Shown piece by piece: positions 39,040 through 48,186 of a stretch of 64,000 bases of DNA. Both the position numbers and the translations under genes were made by a program. Numbering within the stretch: the first letter of the stretch is position 1; every line of letters starts with the position of its first letter. The DNA comes from an uncultured Gellertiella sp. (lineage in GTDB: Bacteria > Pseudomonadota > Alphaproteobacteria > Rhizobiales > Rhizobiaceae), in contig NZ_OY735139.1 of NCBI RefSeq assembly GCF_963457605.1, positions 1,702,501-1,766,500 on the forward strand. Direction: 5' to 3'. The notes beneath the pieces were generated by a model, which did no database searches, was not told where the DNA came from, and saw only the letters and a program-made list of their open reading frames with translations.

Positions 39040-39822
39040 TCACTGCGATATCCTGTGGGCGGAGATGGTCAGCATGCCAATCTGGGTCGGAATCCGCACA
39101 TAGACCGGGGCGGTGAGCCTGATGTTCCCCGCACTGGCAAACCAGATCTCCATCTGCGAGGACTTGCGCAGGAATTCGATATCCTTGCGGCCCTGCTTGT
39201 AGCCACCCTTCGGCACGAAACGCACGCCGCAGACCAGCGCTTCGCCCTTGTAGCCGTCGATGTTGAAGGGTTTCATGCCCTTCTTGCTCAGCTTCAGGTC
39301 CATGCGGGTTTCGCCGTCGAAAATCGGCAGCGAGCGCGGACAGACCTTCTTGCCTTCGGGAAAAACCAGTCCGGAAATCGGATCGAGCACCGAGGTCAGC
39401 TGCCGCGCGGTCACCGGCACCCAGTCCGGCGGGCGGACGGGTTCGGGGTCGATGCTGTTGCCGGTGACCCGGCCACCCCGGAAGTTTACCCGGTAGACAC
39501 GGGTCTTGTGGCCGCTGGAATAGGTGAGGTCATAGGCATGCGCGCGCAGATAGCCACTGCCTCCCATGGTGCCGCTGACGCTGGTATCGGCCTTGATATC
39601 GGCAATCAGATCGACCAGTCCCGACGTGTTGACATGGCCTGAAATCAGGTAGCGGCTGTGCTCCAGCGTGGTGTTGAACACCGCCCGCGCCACGGGCAGG
39701 CCGCCGATGGCAATGCGGTATTCGGTCTTCTGGGTCAGCGCTGCGGCCTCGCCCGGCCCCGCGGCCACGCCCCCGGCCACCACAAGTGCTGCCAGTCCCG
39801 ACATCCATGCTTTCACCGGCAT
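39040..39822 (-). CDS. DUF3108 family secreted protein
   Basis: 260 residues. A signal peptide (about 1-24) is followed by a beta-rich periplasmic domain with YRIAIGGLPVARAVF, VYRVNFRGGRV and CGVRFVPKGGYK, matching the DUF3108 family. Two cysteines (near 162 and 208) could form a disulfide. Function unknown. It converges on the cupin gene with a four-base gap. Confidence 0.85.
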   Translation of the reverse strand: MPVKAWMSGLAALVVAGGVAAGPGEAAALTQKTEYRIAIGGLPVARAVFNTTLEHSRYLISGHVNTSGLVDLIADIKADTSVSGTMGGSGYLRAHAYDLTYSSGHKTRVYRVNFRGGRVTGNSIDPEPVRPPDWVPVTARQLTSVLDPISGLVFPEGKKVCPRSLPIFDGETRMDLKLSKKGMKPFNIDGYKGEALVCGVRFVPKGGYKQGRKDIEFLRKSSQMEIWFASAGNIRLTAPVYVRIPTQIGMLTISAHRISQ

Positions 39823-39922
39823 TCTCCCCTTCGACCTCTCGGGCCCTTCATAATAACAGGCCCTGCTGATAAGAAAACCAAGGCTTTTTCAAGGATTCTG
39901 CTGCGCCGCCCGCAGGTTTGGC

Positions 39923-39951
39923 TTGACGCCGCCGACAGGCCTGACTATAGA
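39923..39951 (+). promoter_or_regulatory. Promoter of rpmB
   Basis: TTGACG (39923-39928) and TATAGA (39946-39951) are separated by exactly 17 bases, a near-consensus housekeeping promoter. It lies about 80 bases before the rpmB start codon. Confidence 0.75.
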
Positions 39952-40033
39952 ACCGCAACTTTCCAATCATGCCTGATGGATTGCGTACCGGTTTTTCCGG
40001 CTTCGATCCACGGCCAAGAACAATAGGTGTACC

Positions 40034-40324
40034 ATGTCCCGCAGCTGCGAATTGACTGGCAAGGGTGTCCTGACCGGCAACAATGTGAGCCACGCGAACA
40101 ACAAGACCAAGCGCCGGTTCCTGCCGAACCTCTGCAATGTCACGCTGATTTCCGATGCTCTCGGCCAGCGTTACCGCCTGCGCGTTTCGGCTGCTGCACT
40201 GCGTTCGGTTGAACACCGCGGCGGTCTGGACGCTTTCCTGCTGAAGGCTGACGAAACCGAACTGTCGATGCGCGCCCGCCTGCTGCGCCGCCAGATCGTC
40301 AAGAAGACGGCTGAAGCCGCTTAA
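40034..40324 (+). CDS. rpmB: 50S ribosomal protein L28
   Basis: 96 residues. [20 protein letters not shown] and [14 protein letters not shown] match L28. Some bacterial L28 proteins bind zinc through CxxC pairs; here only two isolated cysteines occur (near 5 and 36), so this is the zinc-free form. It is preceded by a strong promoter and followed by a terminator. Confidence 0.97.
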   Translation: MSRSCELTGKGVLTGNNVSHANNKTKRRFLPNLCNVTLISDALGQRYRLRVSAAALRSVEHRGGLDAFLLKADETELSMRARLLRRQIVKKTAEAA

Positions 40325-40356
40325 TCAGCGCTTCGCCATCGTTCGTATGGATTGAG

Positions 40357-40390
40357 AAAGGCTTGACCGTAAACCGGGCAAGCCTTTTCT
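40357..40390 (+). terminator. Terminator of rpmB
   Basis: AAAGGCTTG (40357-40365) pairs with CAAGCCTTT (40379-40387), followed by TTCTTG, 33 bases after the rpmB stop. Confidence 0.75.
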
Positions 40391-40456
40391 TGTGTCCGCA
40401 AAACCGTTTCGCAATCACTGGAATCCCGACGCATCCCCGCGCGGAATTCTCCCGTC

Positions 40457-40495
40457 CTCCAACTGGTGGCATCACCCAGGATAAAAAAATGCTGA
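40457..40495 (+). promoter_or_regulatory. Candidate preQ1-like translational leader before the transporter gene
   Basis: The bases TCCT (40457-40460) can pair with AGGA (40478-40481), which is the ribosome site. Inside, CTGG (40463-40466) pairs with CCAG (40476-40479). The A-rich stretch GATAAAAAAATG follows at once, and GGCA in the loop (40468-40471) can pair with TGCT across the start codon. A C-rich stem followed by ATAAAAAA is the hallmark of class I preQ1 aptamers, and the downstream gene is a queuosine-precursor transporter. The canonical UUC of the loop is not present, so this remains a candidate. Confidence 0.45.
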
Positions 40496-41124
40496 ACAAC
40501 CGCACGCTTGCACTCTATGCCCTGATGATGACCGTCGTCGTCGTCGCCTCGAATTTCCTTGTCCAGTTCCCGCTTTCGGGCACGCTTGCCGGCATTGCGC
40601 TCGGCGACATCCTGACCTGGGGGGCCTTCACCTATCCGGTCGCCTTCCTGGTGACCGATCTCACCAACCGCCAGTTTGGCCCGGCCATGGCTCGGCGCGT
40701 GGTGCTGGTCGGCTTCGTCGCCGGAATTGCACTTTCCTGGTTCACCGCCCCGCACCGCATCGCGATTGCCTCGGGTTCGGCCTTCCTGATCGGCCAGTTC
40801 CTCGACATCACCGTCTTCAACCGGCTGCGCCGCAAGGCCTGGTGGCAGGCGCCGCTGGCCGGGTCGCTGGCCGGGTCTATGCTCGATACGATGATGTTCT
40901 TTTCCTTCGCCTTCGCGCCCCTCTTCGTGGTGTTGGGCCCGAATGATCCCTTCGCCATCGATTATGCCCCGATCTTCGGCGTCTTCGCCACCCAGGCCCC
41001 GCGCTGGATCTCCTGGGCGCTCGGCGATTTCTCCGCCAAGCTCACCGTCGGCCTCGTCATGCTCCTGCCCTATGGCGCACTGATGAACGTCATCCGCCCC
41101 ATGCCGACACTGACAAGAGCCTAA
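40489..41124 (+). CDS. Queuosine precursor transporter (VUT family, YhhQ-like)
   Basis: 211 residues with about six membrane segments. LYALMMTVVVVASNFLVQFPL, GDILTWGAFTYPVAFLVTDL and DTMMFFSFAF match the COG1738/VUT family, which imports preQ0 or preQ1. The ATG at 40489 is preceded by AGGA seven bases earlier. In-frame openings upstream lack family similarity. The genome also carries gluQ, another enzyme of the queuosine pathway, in this window. Confidence 0.92.
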   Translation: MLNNRTLALYALMMTVVVVASNFLVQFPLSGTLAGIALGDILTWGAFTYPVAFLVTDLTNRQFGPAMARRVVLVGFVAGIALSWFTAPHRIAIASGSAFLIGQFLDITVFNRLRRKAWWQAPLAGSLAGSMLDTMMFFSFAFAPLFVVLGPNDPFAIDYAPIFGVFATQAPRWISWALGDFSAKLTVGLVMLLPYGALMNVIRPMPTLTRA

Positions 41125-41213
41125 TATACTCAATAACTGCCTGTTGGAGACCAAAGCCTGTGGAGTGATCCGCAGGCTTTTTCTTTTGGTTCCGACCCGT
41201 GATCCCCCGGCAT

Positions 41214-41316
41214 TAGAGTTTGTCAGGGAAAAGTGGAATCCGGTTTTCCCGAATAGACAAACGACAACAAGGGGAGCCAGAGTCTGTCTGGTTCAATTTG
41301 AACCAGACAGACTCTA
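41214..41316. repeat. TAGAG...CTCTA palindromic repeat, intact copy (R2)
   Basis: 103 bases. Left arm: GTTTGTC pairs with GACAAAC around the inner stem GGGAAAA/TTTTCCC. Right arm: AGAGTCTGTCTGGTTCAA pairs perfectly with its complement over 18 bp. The ends TAGAG and CTCTA are inverted. The last TA supplies the TAG stop of the phytase-like gene on the minus strand. Confidence 0.85.
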
Positions 41317-42324
41317 GGGAAGAAGCCTGAACTCGAGCATCAGCGAGCGTTGCAGGAGCGAGTGATTGTCGTCGGAAACAAGCACCAGATGGGTGCTGCC
41401 ATCAGCAGCCGCGATTGCGTCAATGCCTTCCAGATTGTCGATCTGCTCGCCAAGGTCGGCGTCGAGAATGGTCTCGCCGTCGACCACGGCACCCGGCCTG
41501 ATGTCCCCAGCCTTGACCCGGATGATCCGGACCCCGATTCCCTCGGCGAGATTGAACCGCCGCTCCAGCAGCAGCAGATCGCCCGAAGCGAGGAACACGC
41601 CGTCGGACACGTCGAAGCCGTCGTGATGGCGGACCGAGAACTGGCCCTTCAGCGGGCCGTCGAGAATGGCGGCATGGAGATTGCCGTCGTCATTGTCGCT
41701 GCGCTCGGCAACGATGACCGGTGCCCCCTTGAGTGGCGACGCCTCGGGTGCGACCGCCACCGTTTCCAGACTGCCGTTGCTCTTCAGCCGGTTCTTCGGC
41801 ATCAGGATCGGGATCGACCTTGAGGGCTTCGCATGGATGAAATCCGGGCCGGGATAGACATCGACTCTATGCTTGCGCTCGAAGGACACCAGGACATCAT
41901 GCTTCAGGAAGGCAATGCCTTCGGAATCCATGTTGTATTTAGCCTGTTCGCTGTCCCCGCGTGCATCGCGCATCGAGGTGAGTTCGACCGCCTCAAGCCC
42001 GGACAGCCGCCCTTCGGCGTCGCGCGTGATGCGGCCCGTCAGCCAGTGGCCGGTATCGAGCACCATGGCGAATGTCCTGCCGTCGGGGCGAAAGCGGATC
42101 GAGGACATCGCGCCAAACATCGAATTCGACGAGGACAGCACCAGCCCGCCCAGAAATTCAAGCTGGCCGAACCGGGTTTCATCGCTGTTCAGGCGGAAGG
42201 TCCGGATCGGGCTGGCCGTGACTTCGCTCGCCTCGCTGTCCTGCGCCCGGCTGCCGACCGGCGCACCGGCAAGCAGGGTCGCTGCCAGCAGGGTCGCGAC
42301 AAGGGGCCTGGTCGATGCCCTCAC
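41314..42324 (-). CDS. Secreted esterase-like/phytase family protein
   Basis: 336 residues. A signal peptide (about 1-27, ending GSRAQDS) precedes a beta-propeller-like domain of the 'esterase-like activity of phytase' family: [28 protein letters not shown] and NLEGIDAI. Substrate unknown. The TAG stop lies in the edge of repeat R2. The start overlaps the cobT stop by four bases, which suggests translational coupling with a cobalamin gene. Confidence 0.82.
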   Translation of the reverse strand: MRASTRPLVATLLAATLLAGAPVGSRAQDSEASEVTASPIRTFRLNSDETRFGQLEFLGGLVLSSSNSMFGAMSSIRFRPDGRTFAMVLDTGHWLTGRITRDAEGRLSGLEAVELTSMRDARGDSEQAKYNMDSEGIAFLKHDVLVSFERKHRVDVYPGPDFIHAKPSRSIPILMPKNRLKSNGSLETVAVAPEASPLKGAPVIVAERSDNDDGNLHAAILDGPLKGQFSVRHHDGFDVSDGVFLASGDLLLLERRFNLAEGIGVRIIRVKAGDIRPGAVVDGETILDADLGEQIDNLEGIDAIAAADGSTHLVLVSDDNHSLLQRSLMLEFRLLP

Positions 42325-44219
42325 GAGCCGGAAGACCCGCGCTTGCCGCGGCCACCGGACTTTTCGTCGAACAGCGAGGCAAGCTGCTCGGTCATCGCGC
42401 CGGCCAGTTCATCCGCATCGACGATGGTGACGGCGCGGCGATAGTAGCGTGTGACGTCATGGCCGATGCCGATGGCCAGCAATTCGACGGAGGAGCGGGT
42501 TTCGATCTGTTCGATCACGGCCCTGAGGTGCCGTTCGAGATAGTTGCCGGGATTGACCGACAGCGTCGAATCATCGACCGGTGCGCCGTCGGAAATCATC
42601 ATCAGGATGCGGCGCTGTTCGGGCCGCGCCATCAGGCGGTTATGCGCCCACATCAGCGCCTCGCCGTCGATATTTTCCTTGAGCAACCCTTCGCGCATCA
42701 TCAGGCCGAGATTGCGCCGCGCCCGTCGCCAGGGCGCGTCAGCGGACTTGTAGACGATGTGGCGGAGATCATTGAGGCGGCCGGGCGTCGCGGGCTTGCC
42801 GGAGGACAACCACTTCTCGCGCGCCTGCCCGCCCTTCCACGCCTTGGTGGTAAAGCCGAGCAGTTCCACCTTGACGCCGCAGCGCTCCAGGGTGCGCGCG
42901 AGGATATCGGCGCAGGTGGCGGCAACCGTGATCGGGCGGCCGCGCATCGAGCCGGAATTGTCGATCAGCAGGGTCACGACCGTATCGCGGAACTTGGTGT
43001 CGCGCTCCATCTTGAAGGACAGCGGCTGCATGGGATCGATGATCATCCGCGTCAGACGGGCGGTGTCGAGATAGCCTTCCTCGAGATCGAAATCCCAGGA
43101 GCGGTTCTGCTTGGCCATCAGGCGGCGCTGCAGCCGGTTGGCAAGCCTGCCGACCGCCCCTTGCAGATGGGCAAGCTGCTTGTCGAGAAAGGCGCGCAGC
43201 CGGTCAAGCTCGGCTTCGTCGCACAGTTCCTCGGCGGTGATTTCCTCGTCGAAATCCTCGGTAAAGATCTTGTAGTCGACCTTTTCATTGAAATCGTCGA
43301 AGGCACCGGCCGGGCGGCGGGTTTCGCCGGGCGTTTCGGAATCGTCCTGCTCGTCATCGGTCATGTCGTCGTCGGAAATTTCCGCGCCGTCCATTTCACC
43401 GTCTTCCATCTGCTCTTCCGCAGACTGGGTTTCTTCCGCAGGTGCGGCCTCGGAGCCAGCTTCGTCCTCGGCGCTTTCCTCGTTCTGCTCGTCGCTGCGC
43501 GGCTGGTCGTCCTCGGCGTCAGGCTGGCTCTCGTCTGCCTCCTGGTCCTCGTCGGAGAGGTCCTCCGCCATGTTCATCGACGACAGGATGTTGCGCACCA
43601 CCCGGGCAAAGGCCTGCTGGTCGTTCAGTGCCGAGGCAAGGTTGTCGAGCTGGCCACCGGCCTTCTGCTCGATATAGGGACGCCAGAGATCGAGCACCTT
43701 GCCTGCGGTTTCCGGTGCCTTCTGGCCGGTGAGCTTTTCGCGCACCAGCATGGCGACGGCTTCCTGGATCGGCGCATCCTGCTGGCGCTGGACGCCGGAA
43801 AAATTGGCCTTGGCATATTTTTCCGCATTCATCGCGGCAAGGTTTTCCGCCATGCCGCTCATTCTCAAGGCACCGATGCTTTCCACCCGGGCCTGCTCGA
43901 CCGCATCATAGACGGCACGGGCGTCGGCACCCTGCGGGGCCAGATGGTTATGCACTTTCTGGTCATGGCAGGCGATGCGCAGCGCCATGGAATCGCCGAG
44001 CCCGCGCGTCACCGCCATTTCGGCAGCCGTCGGCTTGCGCGACAGTTCCGGCAACCGGATCGAATTGCCCGCCATGCCTGGCCGGTCGTTGGCGAACGTC
44101 ACCTCGACGGGCGTGCGGCCCGCCACCGAACGGACGCAGCCGGAAATCGCCCGGCGCACGGGTTCCATGTCCACCACCGCGCCGGGTTTGGTCCTGATAT
44201 TGTCGCCACGACCTGCCAT
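42321..44219 (-). CDS. cobT: Cobaltochelatase subunit CobT
   Basis: 632 residues from ATG 44217-44219 ([13 protein letters not shown]). The N-terminal CobT domain is followed by a long acidic region (about 205-300, rich in Glu/Asp/Ser) and a C-terminal von Willebrand A domain with the MIDAS motif DNSGSM. With CobS and CobN it inserts cobalt into hydrogenobyrinic acid diamide in the aerobic B12 pathway. cobS ends 17 bases upstream. Longer in-frame starts lack family support. Confidence 0.96.
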   Translation of the reverse strand: MAGRGDNIRTKPGAVVDMEPVRRAISGCVRSVAGRTPVEVTFANDRPGMAGNSIRLPELSRKPTAAEMAVTRGLGDSMALRIACHDQKVHNHLAPQGADARAVYDAVEQARVESIGALRMSGMAENLAAMNAEKYAKANFSGVQRQQDAPIQEAVAMLVREKLTGQKAPETAGKVLDLWRPYIEQKAGGQLDNLASALNDQQAFARVVRNILSSMNMAEDLSDEDQEADESQPDAEDDQPRSDEQNEESAEDEAGSEAAPAEETQSAEEQMEDGEMDGAEISDDDMTDDEQDDSETPGETRRPAGAFDDFNEKVDYKIFTEDFDEEITAEELCDEAELDRLRAFLDKQLAHLQGAVGRLANRLQRRLMAKQNRSWDFDLEEGYLDTARLTRMIIDPMQPLSFKMERDTKFRDTVVTLLIDNSGSMRGRPITVAATCADILARTLERCGVKVELLGFTTKAWKGGQAREKWLSSGKPATPGRLNDLRHIVYKSADAPWRRARRNLGLMMREGLLKENIDGEALMWAHNRLMARPEQRRILMMISDGAPVDDSTLSVNPGNYLERHLRAVIEQIETRSSVELLAIGIGHDVTRYYRRAVTIVDADELAGAMTEQLASLFDEKSGGRGKRGSSGS

Positions 44220-44236
44220 GTCTTCAAAAGCCCCGC

Positions 44237-45226
44237 TTAAGACCCCAGAACGATGTTTGCCGCACTTTCCTTCAGCTCGACGCCGAAGGCGCGCTGGTAC
44301 TGTTCGGCCACAAGGGTCCGCTCCAGCTCGTCGCACTTGTTGAGGAAGGTCACGCGGAAGGCAAAGGCGGTGTCGCCGAAGATCTCGGCATTTTCCGCCC
44401 AGCTGATCACCGTGCGCGGGCTCATCACCGTCGACAGGTCGCCATTCATGAAGGCCGCACGGGTGAGGTCGGCAACCCGCACCATCTTCGACACGGTGTC
44501 GCGGCCGGCGCTGGCCGCAAAGCCCTTGACCTTGGCGCAGACGATGTCGACTTCCTTGTCATGCGGGAGATAGTTGAGCGTGGTGACCAGCGACCAGCGG
44601 TCCATCTGGGCCTGGTTGATCTGCTGGGTGCCGTGATAGAGGCCGGTCGTATCGCCGAGACCCACCGTGTTGGCGGTGGAAAACAGCCGGAAGGCGGGAT
44701 GCGGGCGGATCACCCGGCTCTGGTCGAGCAGCGTCAGGCGGCCGGAGGATTCCAGCACGCGCTGGATGACGAACATCACGTCTGGTCGGCCTGCGTCATA
44801 TTCGTCGAACACCAGCGCCACATTGTGCTGGTAGGCCCAGGGCAGGATGCCGTCCTTGAATTCGGTGATCTGCATGCCGTCCTTGACGACGATGGCATCC
44901 TTGCCGACCAGGTCGATGCGGCTGACATGGCTGTCGAGATTGACGCGCACGCAGGGCCAGTTCAGCCTCGCTGCGACCTGCTCGATATGGGTCGACTTGC
45001 CGGTACCGTGGAAGCCCGACACCATGACGCGGCGGTTGTGGGCAAAGCCCGCGAGAATGGCGAGCGTGGTGTCGCGGTCGAACAGATAGTCCGGGTCGAG
45101 ATCCGGCACATAGGGGCCACCAGCCTTGTAGGCGGGAACGCGGATGTCGGAATCGATCCCGAAGACATCGCGAACCGAGATCGTCGTGTCGGGCAGATTG
45201 GAATAATCAAGTTCAACTTTGCTCAT
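44237..45226 (-). CDS. cobS: Cobaltochelatase subunit CobS
   Basis: 329 residues from ATG 45224-45226, preceded by GGAGAG. An AAA+ ATPase with Walker [13 protein letters not shown] (about 84-95), Walker B region VALVFDEYD and sensor-like [14 protein letters not shown]. It forms rings with CobT that drive CobN. Upstream is the J-domain gene on the same strand, downstream cobT: the usual rhizobial cluster. Confidence 0.96.
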   Translation of the reverse strand: MSKVELDYSNLPDTTISVRDVFGIDSDIRVPAYKAGGPYVPDLDPDYLFDRDTTLAILAGFAHNRRVMVSGFHGTGKSTHIEQVAARLNWPCVRVNLDSHVSRIDLVGKDAIVVKDGMQITEFKDGILPWAYQHNVALVFDEYDAGRPDVMFVIQRVLESSGRLTLLDQSRVIRPHPAFRLFSTANTVGLGDTTGLYHGTQQINQAQMDRWSLVTTLNYLPHDKEVDIVCAKVKGFAASAGRDTVSKMVRVADLTRAAFMNGDLSTVMSPRTVISWAENAEIFGDTAFAFRVTFLNKCDELERTLVAEQYQRAFGVELKESAANIVLGS

Positions 45227-45318
45227 CGTCTCTCCAGGGCGAGCAGTTATCCTGCCCGGCCGCACTTCCTCTTTTGTGGCCTCTTTGGTGGCCTCCGTTC
45301 AGGCGCGTGTGCACGCCT

Positions 45319-45936
45319 CTAACAGAAACCTTCCTGCTTTAACAATTGATAGGCCTGAATAACCGCCCGAAAACGTTCTTCTGAGCCCCTGTCTCCGCCA
45401 TTTGCGTCCGGATGGTGCTTTTTGACAAGCTCTTTATAGCGCGACTTGATGTCCGTGGCGGTGGCATTCGGTTTCAGGCCGAGAGTATCGAAGGCTTTGG
45501 TCTCGAGAACCTTGAGCTTGCGCTCCTGCGGCGCCCGGTTGCCGCCGACGCGGGACTGGCGCACGAAGCCGAAGGGATCCTTGAGCCGCCCGCTTGCCTG
45601 CGCCGAACCGATATCGGCATGCAGCGGCGCCGAGCGGGCCGCGCCATTGACGCCGACGGTCCAGGTCGGACGATGGCCGGTGATCGCCTCCTTCTGGTAA
45701 CGGGCGATCTCGCCATCCGACAGGCCGGAGAAGTAGTTGTAGCCCTTGTTGTATTCCTTCACATGCTCGAAGCAGAACATGAAAAAGGAGCCCTCCGCGT
45801 TGCGTCCGACTGGCGCGCGGTGAGCACCCTTCTCGGTGCAGCCATCCCACTGGCATTCTGGTGCCGCAGGCTCCGCGCTCTCCACGCGTTTGCGCCGGGT
45901 ACGGATGCGGTCGAAATATTTGGAATCAAGCTTCAT
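45319..45936 (-). CDS. J-domain protein with N-terminal Cys/His segment
   Basis: 205 residues from ATG 45934-45936 (MKLDSKYFDRI). The J domain is at the C-terminus (about 145-205): AFDTLGLKPNATATDIKSRY, then KKHHPDANGG with the HPD motif. The N-terminal part has ECQWDGCTEKGAHRAP and FCFEHVKEYN, a C-x4-C...H...C-x2-H set that may bind metal. No G/F or C-terminal DnaJ domains are present. It likely recruits DnaK to a specific client; its fixed place before cobS suggests the cobaltochelatase, which is inference. Confidence 0.88.
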   Translation of the reverse strand: MKLDSKYFDRIRTRRKRVESAEPAAPECQWDGCTEKGAHRAPVGRNAEGSFFMFCFEHVKEYNKGYNYFSGLSDGEIARYQKEAITGHRPTWTVGVNGAARSAPLHADIGSAQASGRLKDPFGFVRQSRVGGNRAPQERKLKVLETKAFDTLGLKPNATATDIKSRYKELVKKHHPDANGGDRGSEERFRAVIQAYQLLKQEGFC

Positions 45937-46185
45937 GCGGCCTAGCGTATAGTCCTGAATCTGTGGAAATCGTGGGGAAAGGAGTGAGCGTCCCTGCGAA
46001 AATCTTGCTGTGTCCCCGAAGCGCAACATCCGGCGCAGGGTGCACAGAGTATGGGCCGTCACGCCTCTCACAACAAGAATTGACAAAGCGGAATGTTGCA
46101 GGCTTTGTAAGATGTTTTGCATCAAAATTACTGTCGACCGGTGAATCTCGCCGGGATTCAACGCCGACGGGAACGGAAACCAAAG

Positions 46186-46470
46186 ATGTCCACACTCACA
46201 GACACGATTGACGCGCGCCTGCGCCAGGCGCTGGTGCCCGAGCGTCTCGAAGTGATCAACGAAAGTCACCTTCATGCCGGCCATCAGCCGGGAATGGACG
46301 GGACCGGGGAGAGCCATCTGCGTGTACGCATTGTAGCCGCCTGCTTTGCCGGCATGCCGCGGCTTGCCCGCCACCGGGCCGTCAGCGATCTCCTGAAGCC
46401 GGAACTGGAGCGCGGCCTGCACGCGCTGGCGATAGAGCCCTCCGCACCGGGCGAACCGGTACGCTGGTAA
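46186..46470 (+). CDS. BolA family protein
   Basis: 94 residues from ATG 46186 (MSTLTDTIDARLRQAL). The class II KH-like BolA fold is shown by LEVINESHLHAGH and ESHLRVRIVAACFAG. BolA proteins work with monothiol glutaredoxins in iron-sulfur/iron regulation. Divergent from the J-domain gene; the 250-base space between them holds both promoters and no clear repeat. Repeat R3 follows 12 bases after the stop. Confidence 0.92.
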   Translation: MSTLTDTIDARLRQALVPERLEVINESHLHAGHQPGMDGTGESHLRVRIVAACFAGMPRLARHRAVSDLLKPELERGLHALAIEPSAPGEPVRW

Positions 46471-46482
46471 CGCGCAATACCT

Positions 46483-46560
46483 TAGAGTCTGTCAGGGAAA
46501 AGTGGAATCCGGTTTTCCCGAAAAGACAAACGAAAACAAATTTTCTTGGAGTCCGTCTAT
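46483..46560. repeat. TAGAG palindromic repeat, copy with decayed right arm (R3)
   Basis: TAGAGTCTGTC, the inner stem GGGAAAA/TTTTCCC and AAAAGACAAACGAAAACAAA match R2 and R4. The right hairpin is degenerate (GGAGTCCGTCTATTCGC), so the right terminal repeat can no longer be found. Confidence 0.8.
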
Positions 46561-46576
46561 TCGCAAAGAGAGGCCT

Positions 46577-46786
46577 TCAGTCTGCCGGTTTGACTGACAC
46601 GGCATTGATGATGCACGGCGCAATGGCCTTGGTCGCGCCTTGGTCAAGGACAGGGGCCATGGCAAATATGCTGACCCTGCATGTCTGCGGACAGGCAATC
46701 TCCGCCCCATGTGCGGGCGCGAAGACAAGGAGCAGCGCAAACCCCAGCAAAGACGCAACACAGGCGGTTTCCACGATTGACGTCAT
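46577..46786 (-). CDS. Small secreted cysteine-containing protein, unknown
   Basis: 69 residues from ATG 46784-46786, with GGAG nine bases before it. A signal peptide (about 1-28, ending AHGAEI) leaves a mature part of about 40 residues with three cysteines (CPQTC and PCIINAV), which could form a disulfide. I do not recognise the family. It follows the HlyC/CorC gene by 86 bases on the same strand. Coding potential is plausible but unproven. Confidence 0.5.
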   Translation of the reverse strand: MTSIVETACVASLLGFALLLVFAPAHGAEIACPQTCRVSIFAMAPVLDQGATKAIAPCIINAVSVKPAD

Positions 46787-46872
46787 TGCTGTCCACTCCG
46801 CCGATAGGAACCGTTTTCCTCTGGAAAAACAGTCTTCAGGGACAAAACACAAAGGCCCGCCTTCAGGTTCCG

Positions 46873-48186
46873 TTAACCATGCTCATCAGGACGGGGATCT
46901 TCTGCGGGGCGGATGCGCAGCTTGGTGATGCGGTTCTTCTCACGCTTCATGATGATGAACCGCTTGCCATGGAAGGTGAAGGCCTGGCGCTCTTCCGGGA
47001 TGGTCATGGATTCGTGGATGACGAGACCGGCAATCGTCGTCGCCTCCTCGTCCGGCAGGTTCCAGTCGAGCGCCCGGTTGAGATCGCGAATCGGCACGGA
47101 GCCATCGACGACCACCGACCCGTCCGCTTCCGCCCGCACGCCCTGGATTTCCAGATCGTGCTCGTCGGCAATATCACCGACGATTTCTTCCAGGATATCC
47201 TCAAGCGTCACGATCCCCTGCACTTCGCCATATTCGTCGACCACGACGGCAAAATGCACCTTGCGGCGCAGGAAGGCGTTGAGCTGGTCCTTGAGATTGG
47301 TCGTGTCGGGCACGAACCAGGGCTTCTGGGCGATCTTGACGATATCGAGATTTTCCGGCTCGACATTCGGCTCCGCCAAGGCCCGCAGCAGGTCCTTGGC
47401 ATGGACGAGGCCGATGATGTTGTCGATCGAGCCGCGCCAGAGCGGCATGCGGGTATAGGGGCTTTCGAGAATTTGGCGGACCACCACTTCCGGCTTGTCA
47501 TCCGCATTGATCGCCCGCATCGAGGTGCGGTGGATCATGATGTCGGAGACTTCGAGTTCGCCGAGATCGAGCACGCCGCCGAGCCGGTCGCGGTCCGCCT
47601 TGACCACCGAACCCTCGCGGTGCAGGAGGTCGACCGCGCCACGGATTTCCTCATGTGCCGACAGCATGGAGCTTTCCGAGGACAGGGTGACGCCGAAGAC
47701 GCCAAGCACATGGCGGACGAAATGGTTGATGCCGGTGGAAACCGGGCCGACGACTGCGACGAAGATCCGGGTGGGGCGTGCCACGGCAAGGGCGAAGCGG
47801 TCCGGGGAGGATATCGCCCAGCTCTTCGGCAGCACTTCCGAAAACACCACCACCAGCACCGTGACGATCAGCGTGGCAATGACCACGCCTGTCTCGCCGA
47901 ACAGGCTCAGAAACAGGCTGGTCGTCAGCGACGAGGCCAGGATGTTGACGGCGCTGTTGCCGATCAGCAATGCCCCGATCAACCGGTCGCGCCGGTCGAT
48001 CAGCCGGTTGACGATACCGGCCCGCACCTCGCCATTCGCCTCCATCGTATGCATCCGCGCCCGCGAAGTGGCGGTCAGCGCCGTTTCGGTGCCGGAAAAG
48101 AAGCCCGAGGCGACCAGCAGCCCGACGATCGACAGGAAGGTCAGCCAGTATTCGGACAGAATGCCAAGCGTCGTATGGTCGGTCAT
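46873..48186 (-). CDS. HlyC/CorC family transporter-associated protein
   Basis: 437 residues. An N-terminal DUF21 (CNNM-like) membrane domain with about four segments is followed by a tandem CBS pair (about 205-320; MIHRTSMRAINADDKPE, FVVDEYGEVQGIVTLEDI-type segments) and a C-terminal CorC_HlyC domain (DGSVPIRDLNRALDW). Family members affect magnesium or sodium efflux; 'hemolysin' is a historical name. The start overlaps the aroB stop by four bases, so it belongs to the aroK-aroB transcript. Confidence 0.92.
   Translation of the reverse strand: MTDHTTLGILSEYWLTFLSIVGLLVASGFFSGTETALTATSRARMHTMEANGEVRAGIVNRLIDRRDRLIGALLIGNSAVNILASSLTTSLFLSLFGETGVVIATLIVTVLVVVFSEVLPKSWAISSPDRFALAVARPTRIFVAVVGPVSTGINHFVRHVLGVFGVTLSSESSMLSAHEEIRGAVDLLHREGSVVKADRDRLGGVLDLGELEVSDIMIHRTSMRAINADDKPEVVVRQILESPYTRMPLWRGSIDNIIGLVHAKDLLRALAEPNVEPENLDIVKIAQKPWFVPDTTNLKDQLNAFLRRKVHFAVVVDEYGEVQGIVTLEDILEEIVGDIADEHDLEIQGVRAEADGSVVVDGSVPIRDLNRALDWNLPDEEATTIAGLVIHESMTIPEERQAFTFHGKRFIIMKREKNRITKLRIRPAEDPRPDEHG

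Noticed and set aside
42315-44240. 641-codon frame antisense to cobT
   Set aside because: Shadow of cobT; low-complexity and without motif.
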